DNA of 35,261 nt, from NCBI GenBank assembly GCA_029933075.1, contig JAOZOW010000022.1, positions 1-35,261 of the forward strand. Direction: 5' to 3'. The position numbers and the translations under genes were made by a program. The notes beneath the pieces are model-generated. The model saw nothing but the letters and a program-made list of their open reading frames with translations, was not told the origin of the DNA and did not search any database. Position 1 is the stretch's first letter. Every line of letters begins with the position of its first letter. The DNA comes from Deltaproteobacteria bacterium (lineage in GTDB: Bacteria; Desulfobacterota; DSM-4660; Desulfatiglandales; Desulfatiglandaceae). Of this stretch, positions 1 through 8,272 are shown piece by piece.

Positions 1-1
1 C

Positions 2-115
2 CGTATCGGTGAAACCGTTGAGCGACAGGGATTCGTTTTTGCGGACATCATCCCCAGAGATGGGAAAGAATGTAGAACCAACCGGATGCAGGCGGCGGCC
101 GATAACCGCGCCTGA
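2..115 (+). CDS. C-terminal end of an unrecognised protein (5' truncated by window edge)
   Basis: The frame starting at base 2 is open from the window edge to a TGA at 113-115 and gives the last 37 residues of a protein. The tail is mixed charged/polar and ends ...QAAADNRA. Another frame is also open over this stretch (to a TAA further on) but is rich in Arg, Pro and Ser and reads less like protein. No family could be assigned from so short a tail. About 110 bp separate it from the MFS gene on the same strand. Confidence is limited because the call rests on an open frame and composition only. Confidence 0.45.
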   Translation, partial: RIGETVERQGFVFADIIPRDGKECRTNRMQAAADNRA

Positions 116-225
116 TCCACACCGTTCAGCAACAAAATAAATGAAATTTTTTGATTACATTGTCGTCGTAGTTGTGGGGTAGGGGGCCTATTATACGCTT
201 ACAATAGAGGCGATTTTCACTTTGA

Positions 226-1407
226 ATGGAGACGGGATTGGGATTTCTATCTGAATTCGGAAACCTGCTTTTTTTGGCCGCAATTTTCTTGCTCAACTTC
301 ATGTCAAGGATCACCTTTGCCCCTCTTATGCCCACAGTGGAAGCTGACCTTGGGATTGCCCATGCACAAGCAGGGTCATTTTTCTTTATAATATCTGTTG
401 GATATTTCATTTCGCTTTTAGGATCAGGCTTTATTTCCTCTAAGATTTCACACCGTGCCACAATTGTCACATCGGCAGTGGTCGTGGGACTTGCCCTTAT
501 CGGGGTTTCTCTAAGTATGGGCATTTGGCAAGTTCGTATTTCTTTACTTTTTTTGGGCCTGGCAGCCGGCATTTATTTGCCCTCTGGCATTGCCACCCTT
601 ACTGCACTTGTGAGGCCAGAGCACTGGGGAAAGGCTGTAGCAGTTCATGAGCTGGCGCCCAATGTGAGCTTTGTGATTGCCCCCCTGGTGGCCGAGGCCC
701 TAATGGAGTGGGTTTCCTGGCGGGGTGTTTTGGCGTGTCTTGGAGGGGTTTCCATACTACTGGGCTTGACCTTTGCCAAAGCTGGCAAAGGGGGACGGTT
801 TTATGGAGAAGCACCAAATATGGCCTCGCTAAAGAACCTATTTGTCCTGCCAGCCTTCTGGATTATGGTAGTACTCTTTAGTCTTGGGATAAGCAGTACT
901 TTGGGTGTTTATACAATGCTTCCCCTTTATTTGGTGACACAGCACGGGATAGAACGCAGTTGGGCCAATACATTGGTGGCCCTTTCCAGGGTCTCCGGCA
1001 TATTTATGGCCCTGGTGGCCGGGTTTATTAATGATCGGCTTGGGCCAAGGAAAACGCTAAGCGGAGTGTTCCTGATTACAGGCTTCCTCACTATGCTCCT
1101 TGGTATAGTCAAAGGTAATTGGATTCCAGCAATTGTCTTTCTTCAGCCAATTATTGCGGTATGTTTTTTCCCCCCAGGGTTTGCAGCCCTTTCCTCCCTT
1201 GGGCCTCCCAGTGCCCGTAATGTGGCCGTTTCCCTCACGGTTCCTGCTGCCTTTGTCATCGGAGGGGGTATGGTGCCGGCCTGGATTGGACTTGCCGGAG
1301 ACGTGGCCTCCTTTGGTCTTGGAATTGCCACAGTGGGTGGCCTGATTTTTATGGGTGCCTTTTTGGCCTTTATACTAAAAGTGGAGTCGGCTGCGGCTTC
1401 ACAATAG
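226..1407 (+). CDS. MFS-type transporter
   Basis: A 393-residue protein made almost entirely of hydrophobic helices, the usual size for a 12-helix major facilitator superfamily permease. Features seen include an N-terminal helix ending in NFMSRITFAPLMPT, a short basic cytoplasmic loop after helix 2 (SSKISHRAT), a central hydrophilic loop around residues 180-200, and a second-half equivalent INDRLGPRKT typical of the MFS inter-helix 8-9 loop. It should act in the inner membrane as a proton- or solute-coupled carrier; the substrate cannot be told. The ATG at 226 has only a distant purine tract upstream. A TTG at 238 is preceded by GGAG with a 6-nt gap and may be the true start. It stands alone, followed by a 260-bp gap before the marR-type gene. 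Confidence 0.85.
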   Translation: METGLGFLSEFGNLLFLAAIFLLNFMSRITFAPLMPTVEADLGIAHAQAGSFFFIISVGYFISLLGSGFISSKISHRATIVTSAVVVGLALIGVSLSMGIWQVRISLLFLGLAAGIYLPSGIATLTALVRPEHWGKAVAVHELAPNVSFVIAPLVAEALMEWVSWRGVLACLGGVSILLGLTFAKAGKGGRFYGEAPNMASLKNLFVLPAFWIMVVLFSLGISSTLGVYTMLPLYLVTQHGIERSWANTLVALSRVSGIFMALVAGFINDRLGPRKTLSGVFLITGFLTMLLGIVKGNWIPAIVFLQPIIAVCFFPPGFAALSSLGPPSARNVAVSLTVPAAFVIGGGMVPAWIGLAGDVASFGLGIATVGGLIFMGAFLAFILKVESAAASQ

Positions 1408-1428
1408 CGATCAGGTGACGTCTATTGT
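1401..1428 (+). terminator. Inverted repeat overlapping the MFS stop codon (possible weak terminator)
   Basis: ACAATAG at 1401-1407, which contains the TAG stop, is matched by its complement CTATTGT at 1422-1428 around a 14-nt loop. An inner CG/CG pair may extend the stem. There is no T-tract directly after it, so termination is uncertain. Confidence 0.25.
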
Positions 1429-1443
1429 ATTATTGGGTTGTCA

Positions 1444-1640
<197 letters not shown>

Positions 1641-1666
1641 GTTTATTGTGATCCGGAGGGTTTTAT

Positions 1667-2110
1667 TTGAATTTAAGTGACAAAGAACTCCGAAGGGAAA
1701 TTGGCAAGACCTGTGCATGCTTCAACCTTAGAAGGGCCGCCAGAATCGTCACCCAGAGATTCGACCAGGTTTTTCGGGATGCCCACATCACGGCAAACCA
1801 GTTTTCTATCCTCATGGCATCATACCATCAAGAGGGTATCTCCCTCACAAAAATGGCCAATGCCCTGGGCATGGAAAGGACTACCCTCAGCCGCAATCTA
1901 TCATTACTAGTGCGCAAAGGATTGGTTACCATCAGTACGGGCGGCGACAGGAGGCAACGGAGAATAAGAATTACGAAGGAGGGGCGGACATTGCTTGAGA
2001 ATGCCCTGCCTTTGTGGCAAAGGGCGCAAAACCAGGTCATCGAGACAGTGGGGCAGGAGCAATGGGAGAGATTGTTGGCCGGCCTTCACAAGGTGGCAAG
2101 GACCTTGTGA
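1667..2110 (+). CDS. MarR-family winged-helix transcriptional regulator
   Basis: A 147-residue protein of typical MarR length. Visible features are an N-terminal helix (ACFNLRRAARIVTQRFD), a winged-helix region with the recognition segment MANALGMERTTLSRNLSLLVRKGLV at about residues 62-86, and the beta-wing GGDRRQRRIRITKEGR, which matches the family's D-R-R wing signature. MarR proteins bind palindromes as dimers and are released by small phenolic or oxidant ligands. The start is TTG at 1667, chosen because GGAGGG sits 6 nt upstream. A 12-bp palindrome in its promoter suggests autoregulation. The iron-sulfur gene follows 70 bp downstream on the same strand, probably in one transcript. Confidence 0.88.
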   Translation: MNLSDKELRREIGKTCACFNLRRAARIVTQRFDQVFRDAHITANQFSILMASYHQEGISLTKMANALGMERTTLSRNLSLLVRKGLVTISTGGDRRQRRIRITKEGRTLLENALPLWQRAQNQVIETVGQEQWERLLAGLHKVARTL

Positions 2111-2180
2111 GGCCTCCGGGCAAACAGGGGCAAAGAGGAAAACCGAGAACTTAGGCTAACAAAAAGGGGAGGGAGAGGTT

Positions 2181-3281
2181 ATGGAAGATGTCTATCAGAA
2201 ATTAAGAGAGCACTTGGATGGTCTGCCGGGGGGTTTTCCTGCCACGGACAGCGGCGTGGAGATTCGGATCCTCAAGCGCCTTTTCACGCCCGAAGAGGCG
2301 GACCTCGCTACATACCTTCGTCTAAAACTGGAACCTGCAGAGGCCATTGCGCAGCGGGCTGGCAAAACCGAGGAGGATATTGCCCCTTTGCTGCAACAGA
2401 TGGCGCGCAAGGGGCTCATATTCAGCATCGAGACCGAGGAAAGACCACCGGCATTCATGGCATCGCAATTTGTCGTGGGGATTTGGGAGTACCATGTAAA
2501 TAACCTGGATAGAGAATTCGTGAAGGATGTAGAAGAATATATGCCTATCCTCGCCAAGGAGGCATTTGACCATGTACCACAGCTTCGCACCATCCCAGTT
2601 GGCAGGAGTATCAGCGCAGGGGTGAAGGTCATGCCATACGAGAAGGCCGAAGAGCTGGTCAAGAAACAGAAGAAATTCTTGGTTGCTCCCTGCATATGCC
2701 GCAAAGAAAAGGAGCTGGAGGGGGATGGTTGTGGAAAACTCATGGAAGCATGTTTGGTCTTCGGGTGGGGCGCTGACTACTACGAACGCAACGGGCTCGG
2801 ACGGGTCATCACCATGGAAGAGACCCTGGAGATTCTCCGGAAGGCGGATGAGGAAGGACTGGTGCTCCAGCCGAGCAATGCCAAGGAAATCGTGAATATC
2901 TGCTGTTGCTGCGGGGACTGCTGCCAGATCCTCATAAATCTCAAAAGGCATCCATTTCCCGCGGCCATGGCCTCAGCTTCATTTGTCGCCAGGGTGGACC
3001 CTGAGGTCTGCATTGGCTGCGAGACCTGTCTGGAGCGTTGCCAAATGGAGGCCTTGAGCATGGAAGATGAGCATGCGGTGGTGAATCCGGATCGCTGTAT
3101 CGGTTGTGGTCTCTGCGTTTCCACCTGCCCCAGTGGTGCATTGAGTTTGTATCGAAAATCTGAAGAGGCGCAACCGGAGATCCCCAGGAACCAAATGGAG
3201 GCCTATGCGCTTCGCATGAAGGCCCGGGAACAAGCGAAGGCCGATCTGAACAATAAGCTAATTCGGCATAAAAGAGTGTAG
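2181..3281 (+). CDS. Multi-cluster 4Fe-4S protein with N-terminal helical domain
   Basis: This 366-residue protein begins with a helical region resembling a winged-helix fold (residues about 20-90). A middle cysteine group follows (C171, C173, C184, C191), then a dense run at 241-248 in which four adjacent cysteines are followed by GDCC. Two C-terminal ferredoxin motifs of CxxCxxCxxxC type sit at C277-C287 and C306-C316. The latter bind two 4Fe-4S clusters; the upstream cysteines could hold a further cluster or metal. It has no membrane segment or signal peptide, so it is probably cytoplasmic and passes electrons. A strong GGGAGGGAGAGG site precedes the ATG. It is followed after 14 bp by a truncated nitronate monooxygenase-like gene, which may once have been its redox partner. 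The exact role is unknown. Confidence 0.82.
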   Translation: MEDVYQKLREHLDGLPGGFPATDSGVEIRILKRLFTPEEADLATYLRLKLEPAEAIAQRAGKTEEDIAPLLQQMARKGLIFSIETEERPPAFMASQFVVGIWEYHVNNLDREFVKDVEEYMPILAKEAFDHVPQLRTIPVGRSISAGVKVMPYEKAEELVKKQKKFLVAPCICRKEKELEGDGCGKLMEACLVFGWGADYYERNGLGRVITMEETLEILRKADEEGLVLQPSNAKEIVNICCCCGDCCQILINLKRHPFPAAMASASFVARVDPEVCIGCETCLERCQMEALSMEDEHAVVNPDRCIGCGLCVSTCPSGALSLYRKSEEAQPEIPRNQMEAYALRMKAREQAKADLNNKLIRHKRV

Positions 3282-3295
3282 AGGGAGGAAAAGAC

Positions 3296-3589
3296 ATGCC
3301 AAGAGTGACTGATCTGCTGGGTTCCCAATACCCCATTATTCAAGGCGCAATGGGCGTCATCTGCAACCCCGAGCTGGTTGCCCCCGTTTCCGAGGCAGGA
3401 GGCTTCGGCCTCCTGGCCACGGCCTTTGCGAGAGACCCGGAGGCGGTGAGGGACCAGGTAAAAGCAACCAAGGAGATCACGAAGAAACCCTTTGGCGCCA
3501 ACCTTTTTGTCATGAACCCGCTGGCTCCAAAATTCGCTGAAGTATTTGCGGAAGAAGGGGTAAAATGCGTCACGGTGTCCGTGAAGTAA
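3296..3589 (+). pseudogene. Nitronate monooxygenase / FabK-like FMN enzyme, N-terminal fragment
   Basis: The 97 encoded residues match the start of the nitronate monooxygenase / enoyl-ACP reductase II TIM-barrel family: a YPIIQGAMG strand near residues 13-21, VAPVSEAGGFGLLAT around 30-44, and KPFGANLFV at 65-73, the usual FMN-phosphate/substrate strands. Family members are about 310-350 residues long, but this frame stops after EEGVKCVTVSVK, just where the third strand should continue. Bases 3590-3743 do not continue the homology in any frame I could read, so the active-site half is absent. It has a good ribosome site (GAGGGAGG) and immediate linkage to the iron-sulfur gene. Most likely a decayed gene; expression of a short product cannot be excluded. 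Confidence 0.75.
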
Positions 3590-3743
3590 CGGTGCCGGAC
3601 CTCAGCGGCCCGTTGCTCAAAAGGATTCTGAGGTTTGAATGTTTCACCTGAATAATTCTGCTCTTTTGACAGGCCGTTTGCTGGCAGAGGAAATAACCTG
3701 AAAAATAGTTTTTCCACAGCCTCGTTAGAAAGAAAATAAAGTC

Positions 3744-4037
3744 ATGAACATATGGTGGTTTATAATAACTCCATTATCGGTCTGTTGGTTTCCATCAATG
3801 TATGCAATGCATCAGATAGGAGCCGCCTGGTGGGTTTTTATTTTATTTGCCCTTTTTTGGGGTATTATCGCGATATTTTCGGAACAGATGTACGACTGGG
3901 GAACGAATATCGGGAAAAAGCTTGGGCATACGCGGATCGTGGCATTACGTGAACGCCTGAAAAATAAAGTTTTACCGCCCGCAAGAGCGGCCTTGGTTAT
4001 TATGTCGTTAATAAGCCTCTATTTCTCAATTGTTTAA
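3744..4037 (+). CDS. Small membrane protein of unknown function
   Basis: A 97-residue product with three hydrophobic segments: about residues 2-18, 26-46 and 80-96. A basic loop between the second and third segments (GKKLGHTRIVALRERLKNK) should face the cytoplasm. No family was recognised. The ribosome site upstream of the ATG at 3744 is weak (an A-rich AAAG stretch). It lies between the truncated monooxygenase and an antitoxin remnant, in a stretch that appears partly decayed. Its regular hydrophobic pattern and the positive-inside loop support a real gene, but this is not certain. Confidence 0.5.
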   Translation: MNIWWFIITPLSVCWFPSMYAMHQIGAAWWVFILFALFWGIIAIFSEQMYDWGTNIGKKLGHTRIVALRERLKNKVLPPARAALVIMSLISLYFSIV

Positions 4038-4053
4038 AGGCATAGATGCGCAG

Positions 4054-4188
4054 ATGGAAAACAAAGCAGTCGACCGCGTTTCAAAGCAGCTCCACACAAG
4101 TCGTTCCGCTTTCACACGAAAGGAACTTCGTGAGGCGCTTTCCCGCTACAACCTTGAGCAATTGGACCGGAAGCACTGCCAAGGGTGA
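4054..4188 (+). pseudogene. Ribbon-helix-helix (CopG/MazE-like) antitoxin remnant
   Basis: A 44-codon frame encodes residues that read like the helical core of a CopG-type ribbon-helix-helix antitoxin: AVDRVSKQLHTSRSAFTR, then ELREALSRYNLEQLDRKH. The in-frame bases just before the ATG (codons for IDAQ) resemble the N-terminal beta strand but have no good start. The frame ends at TGA directly after HCQG, where family members usually continue with a short tail. No toxin gene is visible next to it. This looks like the leftover of a toxin-antitoxin pair. Family recognition is by eye only. Confidence 0.5.
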
Positions 4189-4215
4189 AGACAAAAGGCA
4201 TTTGCTGTACGGGGA

Positions 4216-5385
4216 TTACCTTGGGGATATCGAACCCCAGCCGATGGATTTTTTCCTGCGTGTGGAGCCCTGTTCGATGAACTCATTGAAGTCGCCTGCT
4301 TGCAGGACCATTACGCGCATGAGTGTTGGGGGGCGGGTGGTGAACTGGATTTCGTAGGTCTCGTTCTGGTCCGGGTCGAGCAGCTCGTAGAGTGAAAATT
4401 TCCCCGGGTATTCCCTATTTAACAGGTCGTCCGGACAGTACCCCTGCTGGGGATCCACGTCGACCCATCCGATCTGCCGGACATAGACCTGTATCCATGT
4501 GTGGTCCCAGGGCTTGCCGCCGAAGAATCCAGTGGCCGTGCGGCAGGGTATGTTGGCGTTACGTAGGACTGCGCAGGCAAGGCGTGCGCACTCCACGCAC
4601 GTGCACTTGTGAGAAGCGAGCGCTTCCACCGCACTCTGGATTTTAGTGGGCGGGAACACGGTGTGCAAGCGGGTCGCCCTGCCGAAGGAGAAGGCGTCTA
4701 TATCCTCAACCGCGGCGCAAACGGCCTCGCCGTATGTCAGACCGCTCTTATCAGGTATGATCTTCCGGGCATATTCCCGCACGGCGGGCGAATCAGACTC
4801 CAGTTCCTTACCCGGCTTGAGATACACGGCCACGGATTCCGGGTATGCAGCAGCATCTGGTGGCACTGGCTGGTTTTTCCAGCCCTTGACTTCCCGCTCG
4901 GGTTGTTTTTCGTCTATGGTTCCCGTGTAGTATACGACCACCTTTTCCCTGGGTTTCAGCGCAGGGTACTTGAGATGGAGCAAGCGCGCACCCAGTGCAT
5001 CGGTGAGTATCTCTGCGGTGTCCGCGTCCGCAGGGTAGTAGTAGATTTTGTCCAGGGTGACTCTCTGGAGGCCGTCGTAGGAGCTGGGCAGGTAGAACAC
5101 AGCGTCGAACTCGATATCGGAACTTCCCATGTGCTGGAACCCGATGATGTCGGCGATACGCCCATTTTTGGGCAGCAGGAAGGGGTTGTCGCCCTGCTGT
5201 CCGCCGCGCGGGCCGCGCAGGTGGCGTTGCCCGACCAGGCCACGGTCCCCAGGAGGTCTTCTGCCTCTCGGGGGGCCTGGCTGCGCACTTGCAACCACAC
5301 AGGCAAACAGAATCATCGCCAGACAAATCAGTGAATTCCCGATGACGGCATGTCCAAGGAACAGGGGTGCTTCGGTTTTCTTCAT
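4216..5385 (-). CDS. Exported transglutaminase-like protein
   Basis: A 389-residue protein. Residues 1-35 form a signal peptide (MKKTEAPL, a hydrophobic core, then a VASA/Q cleavage site). A Pro/Gly/Arg-rich linker follows at about 36-68. The C-terminal half carries the transglutaminase core: nucleophile C263 in the C-V-E-C-A-R-L stretch, H295 in WDHTW and D311 in the VDVDPQ strand, giving the Cys-His-Asp triad. Bacterial members act as cysteine proteases or amide-handling enzymes outside the cytoplasm; the substrate is unknown. I start at the ATG at 5385 because AAGAGG lies 9 nt upstream; an ATG at 5394 touches that site. Divergent from the unknown membrane protein at 5616. Confidence 0.82.
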   Translation of the reverse strand: MKKTEAPLFLGHAVIGNSLICLAMILFACVVASAQPGPPRGRRPPGDRGLVGQRHLRGPRGGQQGDNPFLLPKNGRIADIIGFQHMGSSDIEFDAVFYLPSSYDGLQRVTLDKIYYYPADADTAEILTDALGARLLHLKYPALKPREKVVVYYTGTIDEKQPEREVKGWKNQPVPPDAAAYPESVAVYLKPGKELESDSPAVREYARKIIPDKSGLTYGEAVCAAVEDIDAFSFGRATRLHTVFPPTKIQSAVEALASHKCTCVECARLACAVLRNANIPCRTATGFFGGKPWDHTWIQVYVRQIGWVDVDPQQGYCPDDLLNREYPGKFSLYELLDPDQNETYEIQFTTRPPTLMRVMVLQAGDFNEFIEQGSTRRKKSIGWGSISPR

Positions 5386-5413
5386 AGGCGGCATCCTCTT
5401 TTTGATCTTTGTA

Positions 5414-5443
5414 ATATTATCGTAACACAATCCGCAATTGCAA
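5414..5443 (-). promoter_or_regulatory. Possible sigma-70 promoter for the transglutaminase gene
   Basis: Read on the minus strand, TTGCAA (5438-5443) and TAATAT (5414-5419) are separated by 18 bp and lie about 30 bp upstream of the start codon. Both boxes match consensus at four of six positions, so this is a modest candidate in an otherwise unexplained 230-bp divergent gap. Confidence 0.35.
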
Positions 5444-5615
5444 CGCAATCCGCCGCGTAAAAGGAGATGTTGGTTCGAGAACGATTTGACGAGAAAAGAA
5501 GAAAAAGAAGGGGCCTGTGTGGCGGACCGCGCTTTGCTGCAGACGAGAGTGGTTTCACATATGGCTGGTGCTGGCGGGAACAGAGTTGGGCGGTAGGTTC
5601 CATAAGGAGGGTACA

Positions 5616-6191
5616 ATGAAACTGAGACATCCGTTTGAATGGCTATCAAATACCGCACAGAAGCGGGCATTCATAGCACTCCTTATTTTCACATTTGTGG
5701 TGATGATGGGTCTGCAAGTGCTGGACGGTCCCTTGAAGACAAAGGCGGCTCCCCTTGGCATCATATCGTTCGAGTTAGCAGGGGCGCAGGGTCAAGCGCG
5801 GGAGATAGTGGAATCGTGGGGGCCAAGAGGCCGGGTCTATGCCGGTATCAACTTGGGACTGGATTATCTCTTTCTCGTGGCCTATGGAATCTGCTTCGGG
5901 CTGGGGTGTGCGATGGTGGCTCAAAGCCTCACAGGGCGGACCGAGATTCTTTTTTCGGTAGGGGTATTTCTGTCGTGGGGGCAGATTGCAGCAGCGTTGT
6001 TGGATAGCGTGGAAAACTTTGCGCTCATTCGGGTACTGCTTGGCTCTGGGCAAGAGCTGTGGCCTGTGGTAGCGCTCTGGTGTGCAATACCCAAGTTCAT
6101 CGCAGTGACGTTGGGTCTCATTTATATCCTCGGTGGCGTGGTGATGGTGCTGGTGACAGGGGGTCGTGGGCGGAGCGAAGACTCCGCGTAA
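5616..6191 (+). CDS. Four-helix membrane protein of unknown function
   Basis: A 191-residue protein with four predicted membrane helices at about residues 18-36, 78-103, 112-133 and 157-182. Between helix 1 and helix 2 lies an extramembrane loop of some 40 residues (LDGPLKTKAAPLGIISFELAG and on). The start at 5616 is fixed by a perfect AAGGAGG 5 nt upstream; the frame is open further upstream to 5517 but that part does not look coding. No family name is recognised. It lies alone between a divergent transglutaminase-like gene and a convergent persulfide reductase gene, so context gives no function. Confidence 0.75.
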   Translation: MKLRHPFEWLSNTAQKRAFIALLIFTFVVMMGLQVLDGPLKTKAAPLGIISFELAGAQGQAREIVESWGPRGRVYAGINLGLDYLFLVAYGICFGLGCAMVAQSLTGRTEILFSVGVFLSWGQIAAALLDSVENFALIRVLLGSGQELWPVVALWCAIPKFIAVTLGLIYILGGVVMVLVTGGRGRSEDSA

Positions 6192-6331
6192 CACTTGTAA
6201 GACCTCCAGGTGTCAATAGGTGAAAATCCCCTTGCGGAGTTTCCCTTTTATGAATAACGAGCCCGGGCCCTGTTGCGAACCAGGAGGCGGGGTTTTCGTG
6301 TTCCTGTAAAGATAGCTCGGCGGGAAAACGC

Positions 6332-8038
6332 TCAGATTTCAAGGCCCCACTTTTTGACCGCGGCCATGCCTCCCTGGAGATTGTAAGAGTCGGGGATACC
6401 GGCCTGGTCAAGGGTGATCTGGGCCTCGTATGATCTCACCCCGGTGTTGCATATGAGGACGAGCCTCTTGTCTCTGGGGACCTCGGCCAGCCTGTCGCGG
6501 AGCTGGCCCTGGGGTATGTTTTTCCAGTGCCCGGGGTACTTCTCCACAAAGGGTCCCGCGTTTCCCCACTCCCTGCAGTCCAGGAAGAGGGTGTCGCCCT
6601 TGTCCCTCTGCTCCCACCAGCGCGCGAACATGTCCGGATCAATGACCCTGTTCCTTCCTGCAAGGATGTTCTCTGCCGTATTCCCCAAGGCGTTGAGGAT
6701 ATCCATGGCCGATGAAAAGGGAGGCGAGTAGGGAAACTCCAGATTGCTAATGTCCGAGGTGGTGGGCTTCCGGTGCAGGATGGAGGCCACCGCGGCAACC
6801 CTGGCCAGGAGGCCTTCCCCTTTGTTTCCCAGCCCCTGGATGCCCAGGACGCGCCCCGTGTTCTTTTCCACTACCAGCTCCAGGTAGAGGAGATCCTTTT
6901 CCGGGTAGAAGTGGGCGTGATCGAACTGAACCACAAAGGCGCTCACCGCGTCGAACCCCTCGGCCAACGCCTTCTCAAGGCTCAGACCCGCACTGGCCAC
7001 CGAGATGTCAAAAAGCTTTATGATGAAGCTGCCCACGGCCCCCTCGAACCTGTCGCGGCCTCCGGCCAGGTTGGTCCCGATGACACGCCCCTGCCTGTTG
7101 GCCAGGGATCCCAAAGGCCAGTATTCGGGCTTTCCGGTTATCAGGTTGGTGATCTCCACACAATCACCTCCCGCGTATATCCTGGGGTCCGAGGTCTGTA
7201 GGTACTCGTTCACCACCAGGGCCCCTGAAGGGGAGAGGGTCAGGCCAGCTTCCCTGGCCAGGCCAGTGTTGGGCCTGACTCCAACCGCCACTATTACGAG
7301 ATCCGCCTCAAGGAACCCCTCCCGGATGAGGACCCTTTCCACTCCCTGATCTCCCTCGAAGGCCTTTACCTCCTCCCCCAGGAAGAAGGAGACACCCTTT
7401 TCCTCCATGTGGCGCTGGGCCATGCGGGCCATATTGGGCGAGATGTTCCCGGGGAGGATTTGGTCCCTCAGCTCCACCACAGAGGTCTCTATGCCCCAGA
7501 GGTCTGCCAGAGATTCAGCCATTTCCAGGCCTATGGCCCCGCCACCCACCACAACGGCCCGCCCAACTTCGCCTCCGGCCACCCGGTCCCTTATGTCCAC
7601 GGCCTCCTGGAGGTCTGATACCGTGAAGACCCCGGGCAGATCGTCACCGGGCACTCCGAGGCGCATGGGCCTGCTCCCGGTGGCAAGGACCAGCTTGTCG
7701 TAAGGGATGGTTTTCCTCTCCAGCCCCCCGGGCAGATCAACCGTGACGGTCCGGTCGGCCCGGTCGATGGCCACGGCCGTGGTCTCTGAGAGGACCTGGA
7801 TATCCTTTGTGTCCCTGAAGAACTTCTCGTCCCGGAGCATATTGAAGCTGGTTGAGCGGAGATGATCCGGGTCGCTCACGTCGCCCGATACGAAATAGGG
7901 GATGCCGCATCCTCCGTATGAGATCAGGCGGGCCTGGTCGATTATGGTGACGCTGGACTCGGGCTCCAGCCTCTTGAACCGGCAGGCGGCCTTGGGTCCG
8001 GCCGCGACCGCGCCTATGACGACAATGTGCTGTGGCAT
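6332..8038 (-). CDS. CoA-disulfide/persulfide reductase with C-terminal rhodanese domain
   Basis: A 568-residue flavoprotein. Residues 1-40 hold the FAD-binding fold (IVVIGAVAAGPKAA). C44 in SYGGCGIPYFVSG is the single redox cysteine typical of CoA-disulfide reductases. A second nucleotide fold (VVVGGGAIGLEMAESL) binds NAD(P)H near 170-190, and AGGDCVE is the FAD-ribityl motif. The last 100 residues are a rhodanese domain with the C530-N-T-G-V-R active loop. Fused enzymes of this kind (CoADR-Rhd, Npsr) reduce CoA-persulfides or polysulfide with NADH and release sulfide. ATG 8038 has GGAAAGGGGG 8 nt upstream. The start of the first nucleotide motif reads GAVAAGPK, where a second Gly is more usual. 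The candidate promoter lies about 80-100 bp upstream. Confidence 0.88.
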   Translation of the reverse strand: MPQHIVVIGAVAAGPKAACRFKRLEPESSVTIIDQARLISYGGCGIPYFVSGDVSDPDHLRSTSFNMLRDEKFFRDTKDIQVLSETTAVAIDRADRTVTVDLPGGLERKTIPYDKLVLATGSRPMRLGVPGDDLPGVFTVSDLQEAVDIRDRVAGGEVGRAVVVGGGAIGLEMAESLADLWGIETSVVELRDQILPGNISPNMARMAQRHMEEKGVSFFLGEEVKAFEGDQGVERVLIREGFLEADLVIVAVGVRPNTGLAREAGLTLSPSGALVVNEYLQTSDPRIYAGGDCVEITNLITGKPEYWPLGSLANRQGRVIGTNLAGGRDRFEGAVGSFIIKLFDISVASAGLSLEKALAEGFDAVSAFVVQFDHAHFYPEKDLLYLELVVEKNTGRVLGIQGLGNKGEGLLARVAAVASILHRKPTTSDISNLEFPYSPPFSSAMDILNALGNTAENILAGRNRVIDPDMFARWWEQRDKGDTLFLDCREWGNAGPFVEKYPGHWKNIPQGQLRDRLAEVPRDKRLVLICNTGVRSYEAQITLDQAGIPDSYNLQGGMAAVKKWGLEI

Positions 8039-8113
8039 GATAGTAGCCCCCTTTCCTTGGAGATCCCGAGGCCTGCACATGAGGCCCGGACAAGGATAGA
8101 AAAAGGTCAGGCT

Positions 8114-8142
8114 GTAATAGCACACTCCGGTTTCGTCCTCAA
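8114..8142 (-). promoter_or_regulatory. Candidate sigma-70 promoter for the persulfide reductase
   Basis: On the minus strand TTGAGG (8137-8142) and TATTAC (8114-8119) stand 17 bp apart, each matching consensus at four positions, with ideal spacing. The start codon is about 75 bp downstream. No operator is evident. Confidence 0.4.
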
Positions 8143-8244
8143 GCCTGATTCACTATGACCTCACTGGGTAGCAGGCAAGCGCCTTCCTTTGCCTAACGCC
8201 TTTCCTTTCAGCACCCAGGTATGTGTTAAGATCAGATGAAACTC

Positions 8245-8272
8245 TTGACAGTTTTTTTGAATGTCTTACAAT
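8245..8272 (+). promoter_or_regulatory. Strong sigma-70 promoter far upstream of the Crp/Fnr gene
   Basis: TTGACA at 8245-8250 and TACAAT at 8267-8272 are 16 bp apart; the -35 is perfect and the -10 matches five of six. Transcription would start near 8279, leaving a leader of about 270 nt before the Crp/Fnr coding region. The leader (8280-8550) holds no gene I can support. A second TTGACA at 8445-8450 lacks a good -10. Confidence 0.55.

Noticed and set aside
126-572. 148-codon open frame on the minus strand
   Set aside because: Lies opposite the MFS transporter gene; composition is Arg/Lys/Pro-rich and no ribosome site is present.
4046-4357. 103-codon plus-strand frame
   Set aside because: Overlaps the antitoxin remnant in another frame and runs into the opposite strand of the transglutaminase gene; no protein-like pattern.
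5517-5615. Upstream extension of the four-helix membrane protein
   Set aside because: No ribosome site, Trp/Cys/Arg-rich shadow sequence; ATG 5616 has a perfect AAGGAGG.
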